Positions 1 to 6,957 of a stretch of 33,058 bases of DNA are shown in pieces. Each line of letters opens with the position of its first letter. The first letter of the stretch is position 1. The stretch is from Hungatella sp. (GTDB taxonomy: Bacteria; Bacillota; Clostridia; Lachnospirales; Lachnospiraceae), in assembly GCA_022795805.1 (NCBI GenBank), contig JAAWHK010000023.1, positions 1 through 33,058 of the forward strand, in the 5' to 3' direction. The position numbers and the translations under genes were made by a program. A model generated the notes under the pieces. The model was not told the origin of the DNA, searched no databases, and was given only the letters and a program-made list of their open reading frames with translations.

Positions 1-1
1 T

Positions 2-124
2 GTGTTGAATATTATTCAAGCAGATGAAACAGATAGAATTGTAGAGCGAAAAGAGGTTCCTCTTTTCGATAATGATGCTTTTCGTGAGGCAATTATTAAA
101 CTGCCAAATATTACAAAAAAATAA
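2..124 (+). CDS. C-terminal end of an unidentified protein (truncated by window start)
   Basis: An open frame enters from the left edge and runs 40 codons to TAA at 122-124. The visible tail is charged and ends in LPNITKK. I do not recognise the family. Composition is only about 30% GC, well below the mid-50s of most of the window, so the gene may be of foreign origin or simply AT-rich. The frame contains a perfect inverted repeat (47-56 with 59-68). The stop sits directly against the -35 box of the tRNA-Leu promoter. With only 40 codons visible, even the coding status is moderately supported. Confidence 0.5.
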   Translation: MLNIIQADETDRIVERKEVPLFDNDAFREAIIKLPNITKK

Positions 125-152
125 TTGACAAACCGTAATATTCTGCTATAAT
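125..152 (+). promoter_or_regulatory. Sigma-A promoter of tRNA-Leu
   Basis: Perfect TTGACA at 125-130 and perfect TATAAT at 147-152 with a 16-nt spacer. The predicted transcription start is near 159-160, about 40 nt before the mature tRNA. Both hexamers match consensus exactly, as expected for a strong stable-RNA promoter. Confidence 0.9.
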
Positions 153-166
153 AACATTTGTCGGTT

Positions 167-189
167 CGGCAAAGGCAAAAAGCCTGCCG
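167..189 (+). other. Hairpin in the tRNA 5' leader
   Basis: CGGCA (167-171) pairs with TGCCG (185-189), and GGC (174-176) pairs with GCC (182-184) around an AAAAA loop. It lies between the predicted start of transcription and the mature 5' end of the tRNA, so it would be part of the leader removed by RNase P. Its role, if any, is unknown. Confidence 0.45.
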
Positions 190-200
190 GACAGTGGTTC

Positions 201-284
201 GCAGAAGTGGCGGAATTGGCAGACGCGCACGGTTCAGGTCCGTGTGGTAGAAATACCTTGTGGGTTCGACTCCCATCTTCTGCA
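201..284 (+). tRNA. tRNA-Leu (anticodon CAG)
   Basis: An 84-nt class II tRNA. The acceptor stem GCAGAAG (201-207) pairs with CTTCTGC (277-283), followed by discriminator A at 284. The anticodon stem CACGG (228-232) / CCGTG (240-244) encloses the loop TTCAGGT with anticodon CAG at 235-237, which reads CUG leucine codons. The T arm carries GGTTCGACTCC. The long variable arm expected for tRNA-Leu is present. CCA is not encoded and would be added after transcription. A consensus promoter lies upstream and a terminator downstream, so this is a single-tRNA unit. Confidence 0.96.
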
Positions 285-299
285 TCTCACATAACAGAT

Positions 300-345
300 A
301 AAAGACCGGCTCAGACCCCTATGTCAAGGGGATGAGCCGGTCTTT
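300..345. terminator. Bidirectional intrinsic terminator between tRNA-Leu and the DUF4349 gene
   Basis: A 13-bp perfect stem, 301-313 with 333-345 (AAAGACCGGCTCA / TGAGCCGGTCTTT), with an inner CCCCT/AGGGG stem (316-320 / 327-331). A short T-run closes it on both strands (TCTTTT on plus, and the same read from minus). It sits between the convergent tRNA and lipoprotein genes and can terminate both. Confidence 0.9.
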
Positions 346-354
346 TACGGTCGC

Positions 355-1425
355 TTAAAGCGTGTGGTTGTCTTCTGTCCCAATGCCGCTGTCCCCTGCC
401 GGGCTGTCACCGGAGTCAAAGGACACCGCCATGTTTTTGCGTTTTTTGAAGAGGGGCCCTTTTTTCCCTTTCTTTCTTCTGACAAGCCGAATGGCGAAAA
501 ACAGAATAAACAGCGCGGCCGCCAGAGGAAGCCATACCGGTATGCCGACGATGATGCCGATAAACAGATTGGTCAGGGCCTCGGATACATTCTTCACATT
601 TCTGTCAAACCCCTTTTGGATCCTCTGCCCCACGGACTCAGGCGCTACCGGGGTGAACTCGGCGGGGAGTACTTCGTGGAGCGTGATCTCGATGGTGCTG
701 TACTCCACCTGGTTGTCGAAAAGCTTCAGCTGAGATTCCATAGACTCCAGTTCATAGCGGATCTGCGAAAGCCGCTCCTCCAGGGCGATGACGGCCTCCA
801 GGGTGTCGGCCTTTTCCAGGAGGGACCAGATGCGGTCCTGCTCCACGGTCAGGGTTTTCCTGCGGCTCTCCAGATCGCTGTAGCGCAGGGTCACATCCTG
901 GGTGGATTCGGACTTGTTGGTCACGTTGCCGCTTCCCTCAACCAGCAGGATAAACTGGTCCAGCTTATCTGAGGGGATGCGGGCGATCATGGAGGCATAG
1001 CGGTTGGGCCGCACATTGCTGTAGGTGATGCTGGAACCGGAGACGTCCGACTGCTCGATGTAGCCGGCCAGCTCCGTCACCTTGGCCTCCAGCCCGGCCA
1101 GCACATCGTCGAAGGCATCGGTCTCCACGTTCATGTACACATTGCGGATCAGCTTCCGGGCGGGGGCAGAGGTTGGGCTGATACCTGAGGGGGATGTAAT
1201 CTCCTGGGTGACAGTCGTGACGGCCCCGGTCTCGGCTACCCACCCGGAATCCTCCATGCCGGCTTCCTCCATATCATAGGAAGCTTCCGCATCATAGGCC
1301 GCAGCCGCGGTGGTCTCCGAAACGGCGTTCATGCCGCCGGAGGCAGAATCGTAGCCTTTGCCGGCGCCGCATCCGGCCAGCAGAATCGTGAACGAAACCA
1401 GCACAATAAAAACCTTTCTTATCAT
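355..1425 (-). CDS. DUF4349 family membrane-anchored lipoprotein
   Basis: A 356-residue protein on the minus strand. The N-terminus is a lipoprotein signal peptide with lipobox LLAGC (Cys about residue 19), followed by a low-complexity Ala/Ser/Glu linker to about residue 85. The central part (about 90-270) matches my memory of DUF4349: a small alpha/beta region, then a long Leu/Glu-rich coiled coil around residues 195-245. A C-terminal transmembrane helix (about 292-315) is followed by a KGKKGPLFKKRK-type basic stop-transfer and a short hydrophilic tail. So the protein is tethered to the outer face of the membrane at both ends. The function of the family is not established. A GGGAGGA site (1431-1437) five bases before the ATG supports the start. 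It stands alone, convergent with tRNA-Leu and divergent from the Suf pair. Confidence 0.85.
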   Translation of the reverse strand: MIRKVFIVLVSFTILLAGCGAGKGYDSASGGMNAVSETTAAAAYDAEASYDMEEAGMEDSGWVAETGAVTTVTQEITSPSGISPTSAPARKLIRNVYMNVETDAFDDVLAGLEAKVTELAGYIEQSDVSGSSITYSNVRPNRYASMIARIPSDKLDQFILLVEGSGNVTNKSESTQDVTLRYSDLESRRKTLTVEQDRIWSLLEKADTLEAVIALEERLSQIRYELESMESQLKLFDNQVEYSTIEITLHEVLPAEFTPVAPESVGQRIQKGFDRNVKNVSEALTNLFIGIIVGIPVWLPLAAALFILFFAIRLVRRKKGKKGPLFKKRKNMAVSFDSGDSPAGDSGIGTEDNHTL

Positions 1426-1557
1426 AATATTCCTCCCTTTGACGAACTGCCGCCGAAAACGGCGCGTCGTCGATATTTTTATAAAATCAGGGTATCATAA
1501 AAACGGACATGAAGCAAGGAAAGTAAAAAAAGCTTCATAAATTACAGCAAATATTAA

Positions 1558-1611
1558 GTTACTGTTCAGACATTGTGACATTGGAGGCGGACCGCAGCCG
1601 TGAACAGTAAC
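1558..1611. repeat. 54-nt inverted-repeat element in the intergenic region
   Basis: GTTACTGTTCA (1558-1568) and TGAACAGTAAC (1601-1611) are perfect 11-bp inverted copies. Inside is a direct repeat, GACATTG at 1569-1575 and 1577-1583. It lies in the 309-bp gap between the divergent DUF4349 and sufC-like genes, about 35 nt upstream of the suf promoter. There is no T-run after it. It could be a small dispersed intergenic repeat (MITE-like) or a regulator site. Apart from this and the promoter, I see nothing else clear in the 1426-1734 gap. Confidence 0.6.
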
Positions 1612-1646
1612 ATGAAGATTCCGTAAAAATTGCCCGCAAAAATAAG

Positions 1647-1676
1647 TTGGCAAACACTGCCGATTTGTTATATAAT
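1647..1676 (+). promoter_or_regulatory. Probable sigma-A promoter of the sufCB-like operon
   Basis: TTGGCA (1647-1652) and a perfect TATAAT (1671-1676) with an 18-nt spacer, about 59 nt upstream of the first start codon. The transcription start would be near 1683. Confidence 0.7.
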
Positions 1677-1734
1677 GTCCCTGTGGGCAGCGATTCCGCC
1701 TGCTATTTACTAAAACAATAAGGAGATTTTTCTC

Positions 1735-2472
1735 ATGCTTACATTAGAGAACCTATCATTCGGCGTACAGGAGGACAGAGAAGAGAAGGAGATCATCCAC
1801 GATCTGACCCTGTCCATTGACGACCATAAATTCGTGGTGATCACCGGTCCCAACGGAGGGGGCAAGTCTACCCTGGCCAGGCTTATAGCCGGGATTGAGC
1901 GCCCCGGGCAGGGGCGCATCGTATTCGACGGAACCGATATAACGGACATGAACATTACGGAGCGGGCGAACCTGGGGATCAGCTACGCCTTTCAGCAGCC
2001 GGTCCGTTTTAAGGGGGTTCAGGTTCTGGATCTGATCCGTCTGGCGGCCAAGCGGAAGCTGGCGGCTGCCGACGCCTGCACCTACCTTTCGGAAGTGGGG
2101 CTTTGCGCCAAGGACTATATAAACCGGGAAGTGAACGCCAGCTTATCGGGCGGGGAACTGAAGCGGATCGAGATCGCCACGGTTCTGGCCAGAGGCACGA
2201 AACTGTCGGTGTTTGACGAGCCGGAGGCGGGCATTGATCTCTGGAGTTTCCAGAATCTGATCTCCGTGTTCGAGCGCATGAGGGACAGGACCGACGGCTC
2301 CATCCTGATCATCTCCCACCAGGAGAGGATTCTGAACATTGCGGATGAGATCGTGGTCATCGCAGACGGCAGGATCCGGGAGCAGGGGCCCAGGGAGGCC
2401 GTTCTTCCGGGGCTTCTTGGGACCGCGTCGGCGGTGGATGCCTGCAGCAAGTTTTATAAAGGAGGACAGTGA
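1735..2472 (+). CDS. sufC: SufC-like ABC ATPase of Fe-S cluster assembly
   Basis: A 245-residue cytoplasmic ABC ATPase without membrane segments. Walker A GPNGGGKST is at residues 38-46, the Q-loop glutamines at 87-88, the signature LSGGE at 137-141, Walker B SVFDE with catalytic Glu162, and the switch His195. The GGGKST form of Walker A and the SLSGGELKR context are typical of SufC. SufC drives conformational change of a SufB/SufD scaffold that builds Fe-S clusters. The start is set by AAGGAGA about 9 nt upstream. Its stop is separated from the next ATG by a single base, so the two are translationally coupled. The partner is one SufB/D-like protein, with no sufD, sufS or sufU next to it, so this is a minimal two-gene version. 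An ABC ATPase of another soluble complex is a less likely alternative. Confidence 0.85.
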   Translation: MLTLENLSFGVQEDREEKEIIHDLTLSIDDHKFVVITGPNGGGKSTLARLIAGIERPGQGRIVFDGTDITDMNITERANLGISYAFQQPVRFKGVQVLDLIRLAAKRKLAAADACTYLSEVGLCAKDYINREVNASLSGGELKRIEIATVLARGTKLSVFDEPEAGIDLWSFQNLISVFERMRDRTDGSILIISHQERILNIADEIVVIADGRIREQGPREAVLPGLLGTASAVDACSKFYKGGQ

Positions 2473-2473
2473 G

Positions 2474-3418
2474 ATGGCGGATGGGTCAAACCTTTTAAAT
2501 ATAGATTCCATTCAGATGAGGCTTTTGGAGGAGGTGGCGGATCTGCACGAAGTGCCCTCCGGCGCCTATAACATCCGTGCCAACGGTCAGATGGCGGCGC
2601 GGGGCGCCTCTGCCAATATTGAAATCGTTTCCAAGGACGACGGCACGGGGATTGATATACACATCAGGCCGGGGACGAAGAATGAGAGTGTCCACATCCC
2701 TGTGGTGCTGAGCCAGAGCGGCCTTGCCGAGATGGTTTACAACGACTTCTATATCGGAGAAGATTCGGATGTGGTTATTGTGGCCGGATGCGGCATCCAT
2801 AACGGCGGTGATAAGGACTCCAAGCATGACGGGCTTCACCGGTTCTTTGTGGGAAAGAATGCCAGAGTCAGGTACGTGGAGAAGCACTACGGTTCCGGCG
2901 ACGGGAAGGGGAAGCGGATCATGAATCCTCAGACCGAAGTGGTGATGGAGGAAGGCAGCTCCATGGAGATGGAGATGGTGCAGATAAAAGGCGTGGATTC
3001 CACCAGGCGCACCACCAGAGCGGATCTGGCGGCGGGGGCCAAACTGACGATTCGGGAGCGGCTTCTGACCCATGGAACTCAGCTGGCCGAGAGCGGTTTT
3101 ATCGTCAACCTGAACGGGGACGATTCCAGTGCCAATGTGATCTCACGGTCCGTGGCCAAGGAAGATTCCGCACAGATCTTCAACGCGGAGATCAACGGCA
3201 ACGCCAGGTGCGCGGGACACTCCGAATGCGATGCCATTATCATGGGCAATGCAAAAATAAGCGCCGTCCCCAAGATCACGGCCAACAACACGGACGCGGC
3301 TCTGATTCATGAGGCGGCCATCGGAAAGATCGCGGGGGAGCAGATCATCAAGCTTATGACGCTGGGACTCACGGAGGAGGAAGCGGAGGCCCAGATTGTC
3401 AACGGATTTTTGAAATAG
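2474..3418 (+). CDS. sufB: SufB/SufD-family Fe-S cluster scaffold protein (minimal system)
   Basis: A 314-residue protein, much shorter than classical SufB (about 470-495). It keeps the right-handed beta-helix core of the SufB/D family and lacks the long N-terminal region. The C-terminal block around residues 250-300 resembles the SufB active region: Cys252 in the ECDAI context corresponds to the cluster-assembly cysteine of SufB, and His279-Glu280 in ALIHEAAIGKI matches the conserved HEA motif. The C-terminal helical part ends the protein. It should form a homodimer with two SufC-like subunits, acting as both SufB and SufD. It is coupled to the preceding gene with GGAGG inside the end of that gene. 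The family assignment is strong; the exact orthology (SufB versus an early-branching SufB/D-like form) is inference. Confidence 0.83.
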   Translation: MADGSNLLNIDSIQMRLLEEVADLHEVPSGAYNIRANGQMAARGASANIEIVSKDDGTGIDIHIRPGTKNESVHIPVVLSQSGLAEMVYNDFYIGEDSDVVIVAGCGIHNGGDKDSKHDGLHRFFVGKNARVRYVEKHYGSGDGKGKRIMNPQTEVVMEEGSSMEMEMVQIKGVDSTRRTTRADLAAGAKLTIRERLLTHGTQLAESGFIVNLNGDDSSANVISRSVAKEDSAQIFNAEINGNARCAGHSECDAIIMGNAKISAVPKITANNTDAALIHEAAIGKIAGEQIIKLMTLGLTEEEAEAQIVNGFLK

Positions 3419-3464
3419 ATACAGAACATCATTACGACTGACAGGAAATGGAGAGGAGAGCGGT

Positions 3465-6209
3465 ATGTATCATTGCCATATTCGCTTCTGTTTGACAGGA
3501 CATCCATGCAGGGAGGCGGATGTCATAAAGAGGATGCCCCCTATGGAGAATTTTACGCATGAGTTTGCCGAAATCGAAAAGCCTCTGAAAGAGGAATTTT
3601 CAAAAGCAGATGTGGTGATAGCCAATCTGCGGGGGGCAGACCCGGGAGAAATCCTGGCAGCCATGACGAAAGCAGGGGAAAGGAAGCCCCAGGTGATTTT
3701 GCTGGCAGAGCGGGAGCAGCTGCCGCTTTTGAGAGAATTTATGCCGCAGGTCCGGGATATATGGATCGTCCCCATGTCGGATGTAGAGACCGTATTCCGG
3801 TTTGCCAGACTGCAGGAGATGTGCAAGCTGGGCGGCGATTTCTGGCAGACCAGTCATTTTCTCGAGGCCACCATCGACAATATTCCCAACCTGGTCTGGT
3901 ATAAGGATAAAGACGGTGTTCACGAGAAGGTCAACGACAGTTTCTGCAAGGCTGTCAACAAAACCAAGAGACAGGTACAGGGGCAGAGGCATGCCTACAT
4001 ATGGGATGTGGAGGAGGACGACCCGGCCTGCATAGAGTCGGAAGCGGAGGTTATGACCACAAGAAAGACCTGCATATCCGAGGAGACCATAAAGACCGGG
4101 GACGGCAATAAACTTCTCGCCATATACAAGTCCCCTCTGTATGATATGGACGACAGCGTTATGGGAACCGTGGGCGTGGCCATAGATATCACCCAGGAGC
4201 GGGCCTATGAGCAGGAGATTGTAAAAAAGAACCAGACTCTGGAGACCATTTTCACCACCATTGACTGCGGCGTTATGCGCCATTCCGTGGACGGCAAGAA
4301 GATTTTCAGCATCAACCGGGCGGCCTTAAAGATCCTGGGATATGAGTGCCAGGAGGAGATGGAGGCAGACGGGTTCGACATGGTGGCCCACTCTGTCCTG
4401 GAGGAGGATAAGCCGAAGCTGAGAAGCGCCATCCGGTCACTGAAAAGAGAGGGAGACAGTGTCAGTATCGAATACAGGGTGAGGCACGCAGACGGGGAGA
4501 TCCTGCACATCATGGGCAATGTCAAGCTCCTTAAGGAGAACAGAGAGCTGTTTTATCAGCGTTTCCTTTTGGACTGTACGGCCCAGAAGCTGCAGGAGAA
4601 GAAAAACGAGAAGCGTCACTCCGAATTGATTCAGGCATTGACTGTGGATTACAGCCTTGTGTGTGTATTTGACCTTGATACGGGGGCGGGCAATGTACTC
4701 AGGGAGGGAGAGGGGTACAGGCGCATGTTCGGCTCCGTCTTCGACGGAAATATCTCCCTGGAGGGAAGTATAAGACAGTACATAGACCGGTTTGTGCATG
4801 AGGATGATAAGGAGATGATGGGCCGGTTCGCCTCCCTGGATAGGCTTAAGGCGGAGATGGAGGGAAGGCAGCTTTACTATGTGAATTACCGGGCCGTCAT
4901 AGACGGGGACATCAAATATTTTCAGGTTAAAGCCGTGAGAACGGGAGTCTGGGGCGGAGGCATCGGGGTGGTTTTGGGATTTCGCAGCGTGGATGAGGAT
5001 ATCCGCAGAGAGATGAAGAAAAACAGCCTTCTGGAGGATGCGCTCTCACAGGCCAGGAAAGCCAGCAGGGCAAAGAGCGCCTTTCTGTCCAATATGTCCC
5101 ACGATATACGGACTCCCATGAATGCCATTGTAGGATTTACCTCCCTGGCCATGACCCGCATCGACAGCAGGGAGCTGGTGGAGGAATATTTAAAGAAGAT
5201 CATGACTTCCGGAAACCATCTTCTGAATCTGATCAACGATGTGCTGGATATGAGCCGGATCGAAAGCGGCAAGATGCGTCTGGACGAAAAACCCTGCAAC
5301 CTGCCGGAATTTCTGTGTGAACTGGAGAACATCCTCCAGTCGGATGTGCGGGACAAGGATATTAGACTGGAGGTTCAGGCCCGGGGCCTGGCGAATCCGG
5401 ACGTGTACTGCGACAGCCTGCGGTTAAATCAGGTCCTTTTGAACCTTCTCAGCAATTCCGTCAAGTACACGGAACGGGGAGGCAGGGTTACGGTGGACGT
5501 GATTCAGAAGCCGGGGACGTCGCCGGGGCACGGAATGTACGATTTTGTGGTCAGCGATACGGGAATCGGCATGAGCGCGGAGTTTGTGGAGCATATATTC
5601 GAGCCCTTTGAGAGGGAACTGAGCACCACCCTCAGCGGGATTCCGGGAACCGGGCTGGGCATGGCCATAACCAAAAATATCGTGGATAAGATGAACGGAT
5701 ATATTGAGGTGAAGAGTCAGAAAGGAGTGGGAACCCAGACCACGGTCACCTTTGAGATGCGTTTCTGTTCGGAGGAGGCGGAGGATACCCGGATGTCGGG
5801 GGCGATCCATGAGAGAGTGGCCGAATTCGAGGGCTGCCGGATTCTTCTGGCGGAGGATAATGAGCTGAACCAGGAGATCGCGGTGGCGATTCTGGAGGAG
5901 GCGGGATTTTGCGTGGAGGTCGCGGATAACGGGAAGATCGCCGTGGATATGCTTAAGCGGTCGCAGCCCGGGTATTACAGGCTGATTCTCATGGATGTGC
6001 AGATGCCCGTCATGGACGGGTATGGGGCGACGAAAGTCATCCGCAGCCTGAAAGATAAAGAACTGTCCTCCATTCCCATTCTGGCCATGACGGCCAACGC
6101 CTTCGAGGAGGATAAGCAGGAGGCCCTCCGGTGCGGGATGAACGGCCATATAGCAAAGCCCATTGACGTGGGATATCTGTTTGAGACCCTGAACCGGGTG
6201 CTCGCCTGA
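3465..6209 (+). CDS. Soluble hybrid sensor histidine kinase / response regulator with PAS domains
   Basis: A 914-residue protein with no signal peptide or membrane helix, so a cytoplasmic sensor. Residues about 1-118 look like a receiver fold that has lost its phospho-acceptor (DVVIANL where Asp is expected). Two PAS domains follow (about 132-248 and 262-380) and a third PAS-like module (about 395-530). The HisKA H-box is SNMSHDIRTPMNAI with phospho-His546. The ATPase domain has an N-box near 655, G1 DTGIGM near 697 and G2 GTGLGM near 728. The C-terminal receiver (about 790-914) has acidic residues in LLAEDNE and phospho-Asp844 in LMDVQMPVMDG. GAGGAGAG about 7 nt before the ATG supports this start. 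It follows sufB by 46 nt with no visible terminator, so read-through is possible. No separate HPt or DNA-binding regulator is adjacent, and the ligand cannot be told from sequence. Confidence 0.9.
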   Translation: MYHCHIRFCLTGHPCREADVIKRMPPMENFTHEFAEIEKPLKEEFSKADVVIANLRGADPGEILAAMTKAGERKPQVILLAEREQLPLLREFMPQVRDIWIVPMSDVETVFRFARLQEMCKLGGDFWQTSHFLEATIDNIPNLVWYKDKDGVHEKVNDSFCKAVNKTKRQVQGQRHAYIWDVEEDDPACIESEAEVMTTRKTCISEETIKTGDGNKLLAIYKSPLYDMDDSVMGTVGVAIDITQERAYEQEIVKKNQTLETIFTTIDCGVMRHSVDGKKIFSINRAALKILGYECQEEMEADGFDMVAHSVLEEDKPKLRSAIRSLKREGDSVSIEYRVRHADGEILHIMGNVKLLKENRELFYQRFLLDCTAQKLQEKKNEKRHSELIQALTVDYSLVCVFDLDTGAGNVLREGEGYRRMFGSVFDGNISLEGSIRQYIDRFVHEDDKEMMGRFASLDRLKAEMEGRQLYYVNYRAVIDGDIKYFQVKAVRTGVWGGGIGVVLGFRSVDEDIRREMKKNSLLEDALSQARKASRAKSAFLSNMSHDIRTPMNAIVGFTSLAMTRIDSRELVEEYLKKIMTSGNHLLNLINDVLDMSRIESGKMRLDEKPCNLPEFLCELENILQSDVRDKDIRLEVQARGLANPDVYCDSLRLNQVLLNLLSNSVKYTERGGRVTVDVIQKPGTSPGHGMYDFVVSDTGIGMSAEFVEHIFEPFERELSTTLSGIPGTGLGMAITKNIVDKMNGYIEVKSQKGVGTQTTVTFEMRFCSEEAEDTRMSGAIHERVAEFEGCRILLAEDNELNQEIAVAILEEAGFCVEVADNGKIAVDMLKRSQPGYYRLILMDVQMPVMDGYGATKVIRSLKDKELSSIPILAMTANAFEEDKQEALRCGMNGHIAKPIDVGYLFETLNRVLA

Positions 6210-6235
6210 ACCGACAGCGTTCCCCGGAGCCCTGG

Positions 6236-6811
6236 TCAGTCGAAGAATTCCCTCTGGGCGAAGAGGCGCACGTCCTCCGCGAATGTCTCCGGACTGCAGC
6301 CGTGTTCCAGGCTTAAGTAGCACTGGGCCATACTGATATAGAGATCAGCCAGCAGGTATGTAAATACCGGCCGGCTGATTTTTAGTTTCCAGCCTTCCTG
6401 TGTCAGCTCATCTACGGTCTGTTCAAAGATCTGCATCAGGTAATTCCGAAGAATATCCATGAAGACGCCGTTTCGGTTGGTCCGATAGATCTTTTGGAAG
6501 GAAGTCCGGTTTTCCTCAAGAACATGGATGAGTTTGGCGATAAATTTGTGCCCCTTTCCCTCCTTCAGGTAGATCACGTCCCTGTCCAGGCGGACGGAGT
6601 CAAAAAAAGTCTGGAGGCAATAGTACAGAAGATCGTACTTGTCCTCAAAGTACCGGTAAAAGGTGGAGCGGGGCACGAGGCAGTGATCGCACAGCTGCGT
6701 CAGAGTCAGTTTTTCAAAAGGAGTCTCTTCCAGAAGGGCAAACAGGGATCTGCTGAGGAGGAGGTACGTTCTTCGGGTGGATATCTTTTCTTTCTTGTCC
6801 TGGCTGTTCAT
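6236..6811 (-). CDS. TetR/AcrR-family transcriptional regulator
   Basis: A 191-residue regulator. The N-terminal TetR HTH spans about residues 10-56, with the recognition helix in LVPRSTFYRYFEDKYDLL. The rest is an all-helical ligand/dimer domain of the TetR_C type. The frame is open for 33 more codons upstream, but AAGGAG is placed 10 nt before the ATG at 6809-6811, so I start there. It is divergent from the MMPL exporter gene across a 146-bp region with a candidate inverted-repeat operator (6865-6890). The layout is classical for a local repressor of an exporter, responding to a small hydrophobic ligand or the exported substrate. Convergent with the sensor kinase gene; no clear terminator in the 26-bp gap. 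Confidence 0.9.
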   Translation of the reverse strand: MNSQDKKEKISTRRTYLLLSRSLFALLEETPFEKLTLTQLCDHCLVPRSTFYRYFEDKYDLLYYCLQTFFDSVRLDRDVIYLKEGKGHKFIAKLIHVLEENRTSFQKIYRTNRNGVFMDILRNYLMQIFEQTVDELTQEGWKLKISRPVFTYLLADLYISMAQCYLSLEHGCSPETFAEDVRLFAQREFFD

Positions 6812-6864
6812 GAAAACAAATCTCCTTATTTGTATAATGATGGACACTTTTCGGGAAAACGTCC

Positions 6865-6890
6865 CACTTGGCACGGATCGAAACAAAGTG
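6865..6890. promoter_or_regulatory. Candidate TetR operator
   Basis: CACTTGG (6865-6871) and CAAAGTG (6884-6890) form an inverted repeat, 6 of 7 positions matching, 26 bp overall. It lies in the divergent region between the TetR gene and the MMPL gene and ends 4 bp before the -35 box of the candidate exporter promoter. Position and size fit a TetR-family site; binding is inferred. Confidence 0.4.
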
Positions 6891-6894
6891 ATGC

Positions 6895-6923
6895 TTGCAT
6901 ATTTTATCATAATTGTACATAAT
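6895..6923 (+). promoter_or_regulatory. Candidate promoter of the MMPL operon
   Basis: TTGCAT (6895-6900) and CATAAT (6918-6923) with an ideal 17-nt spacer, giving a start near 6930 and a leader of about 28 nt before the chosen start codon. Confidence 0.5.
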
Positions 6924-6957
6924 ATGGCAAGATTACAAAGAAAGGACTATGGGAAAG

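Noticed and set aside
6913-6957. Longer N-terminus of the MMPL protein from ATG at 6913
   Set aside because: This ATG overlaps the candidate -10 region (6918-6923) and has no ribosome site. Starts at 6949 or 6958 fit the AAAGGA at 6941-6946 better.
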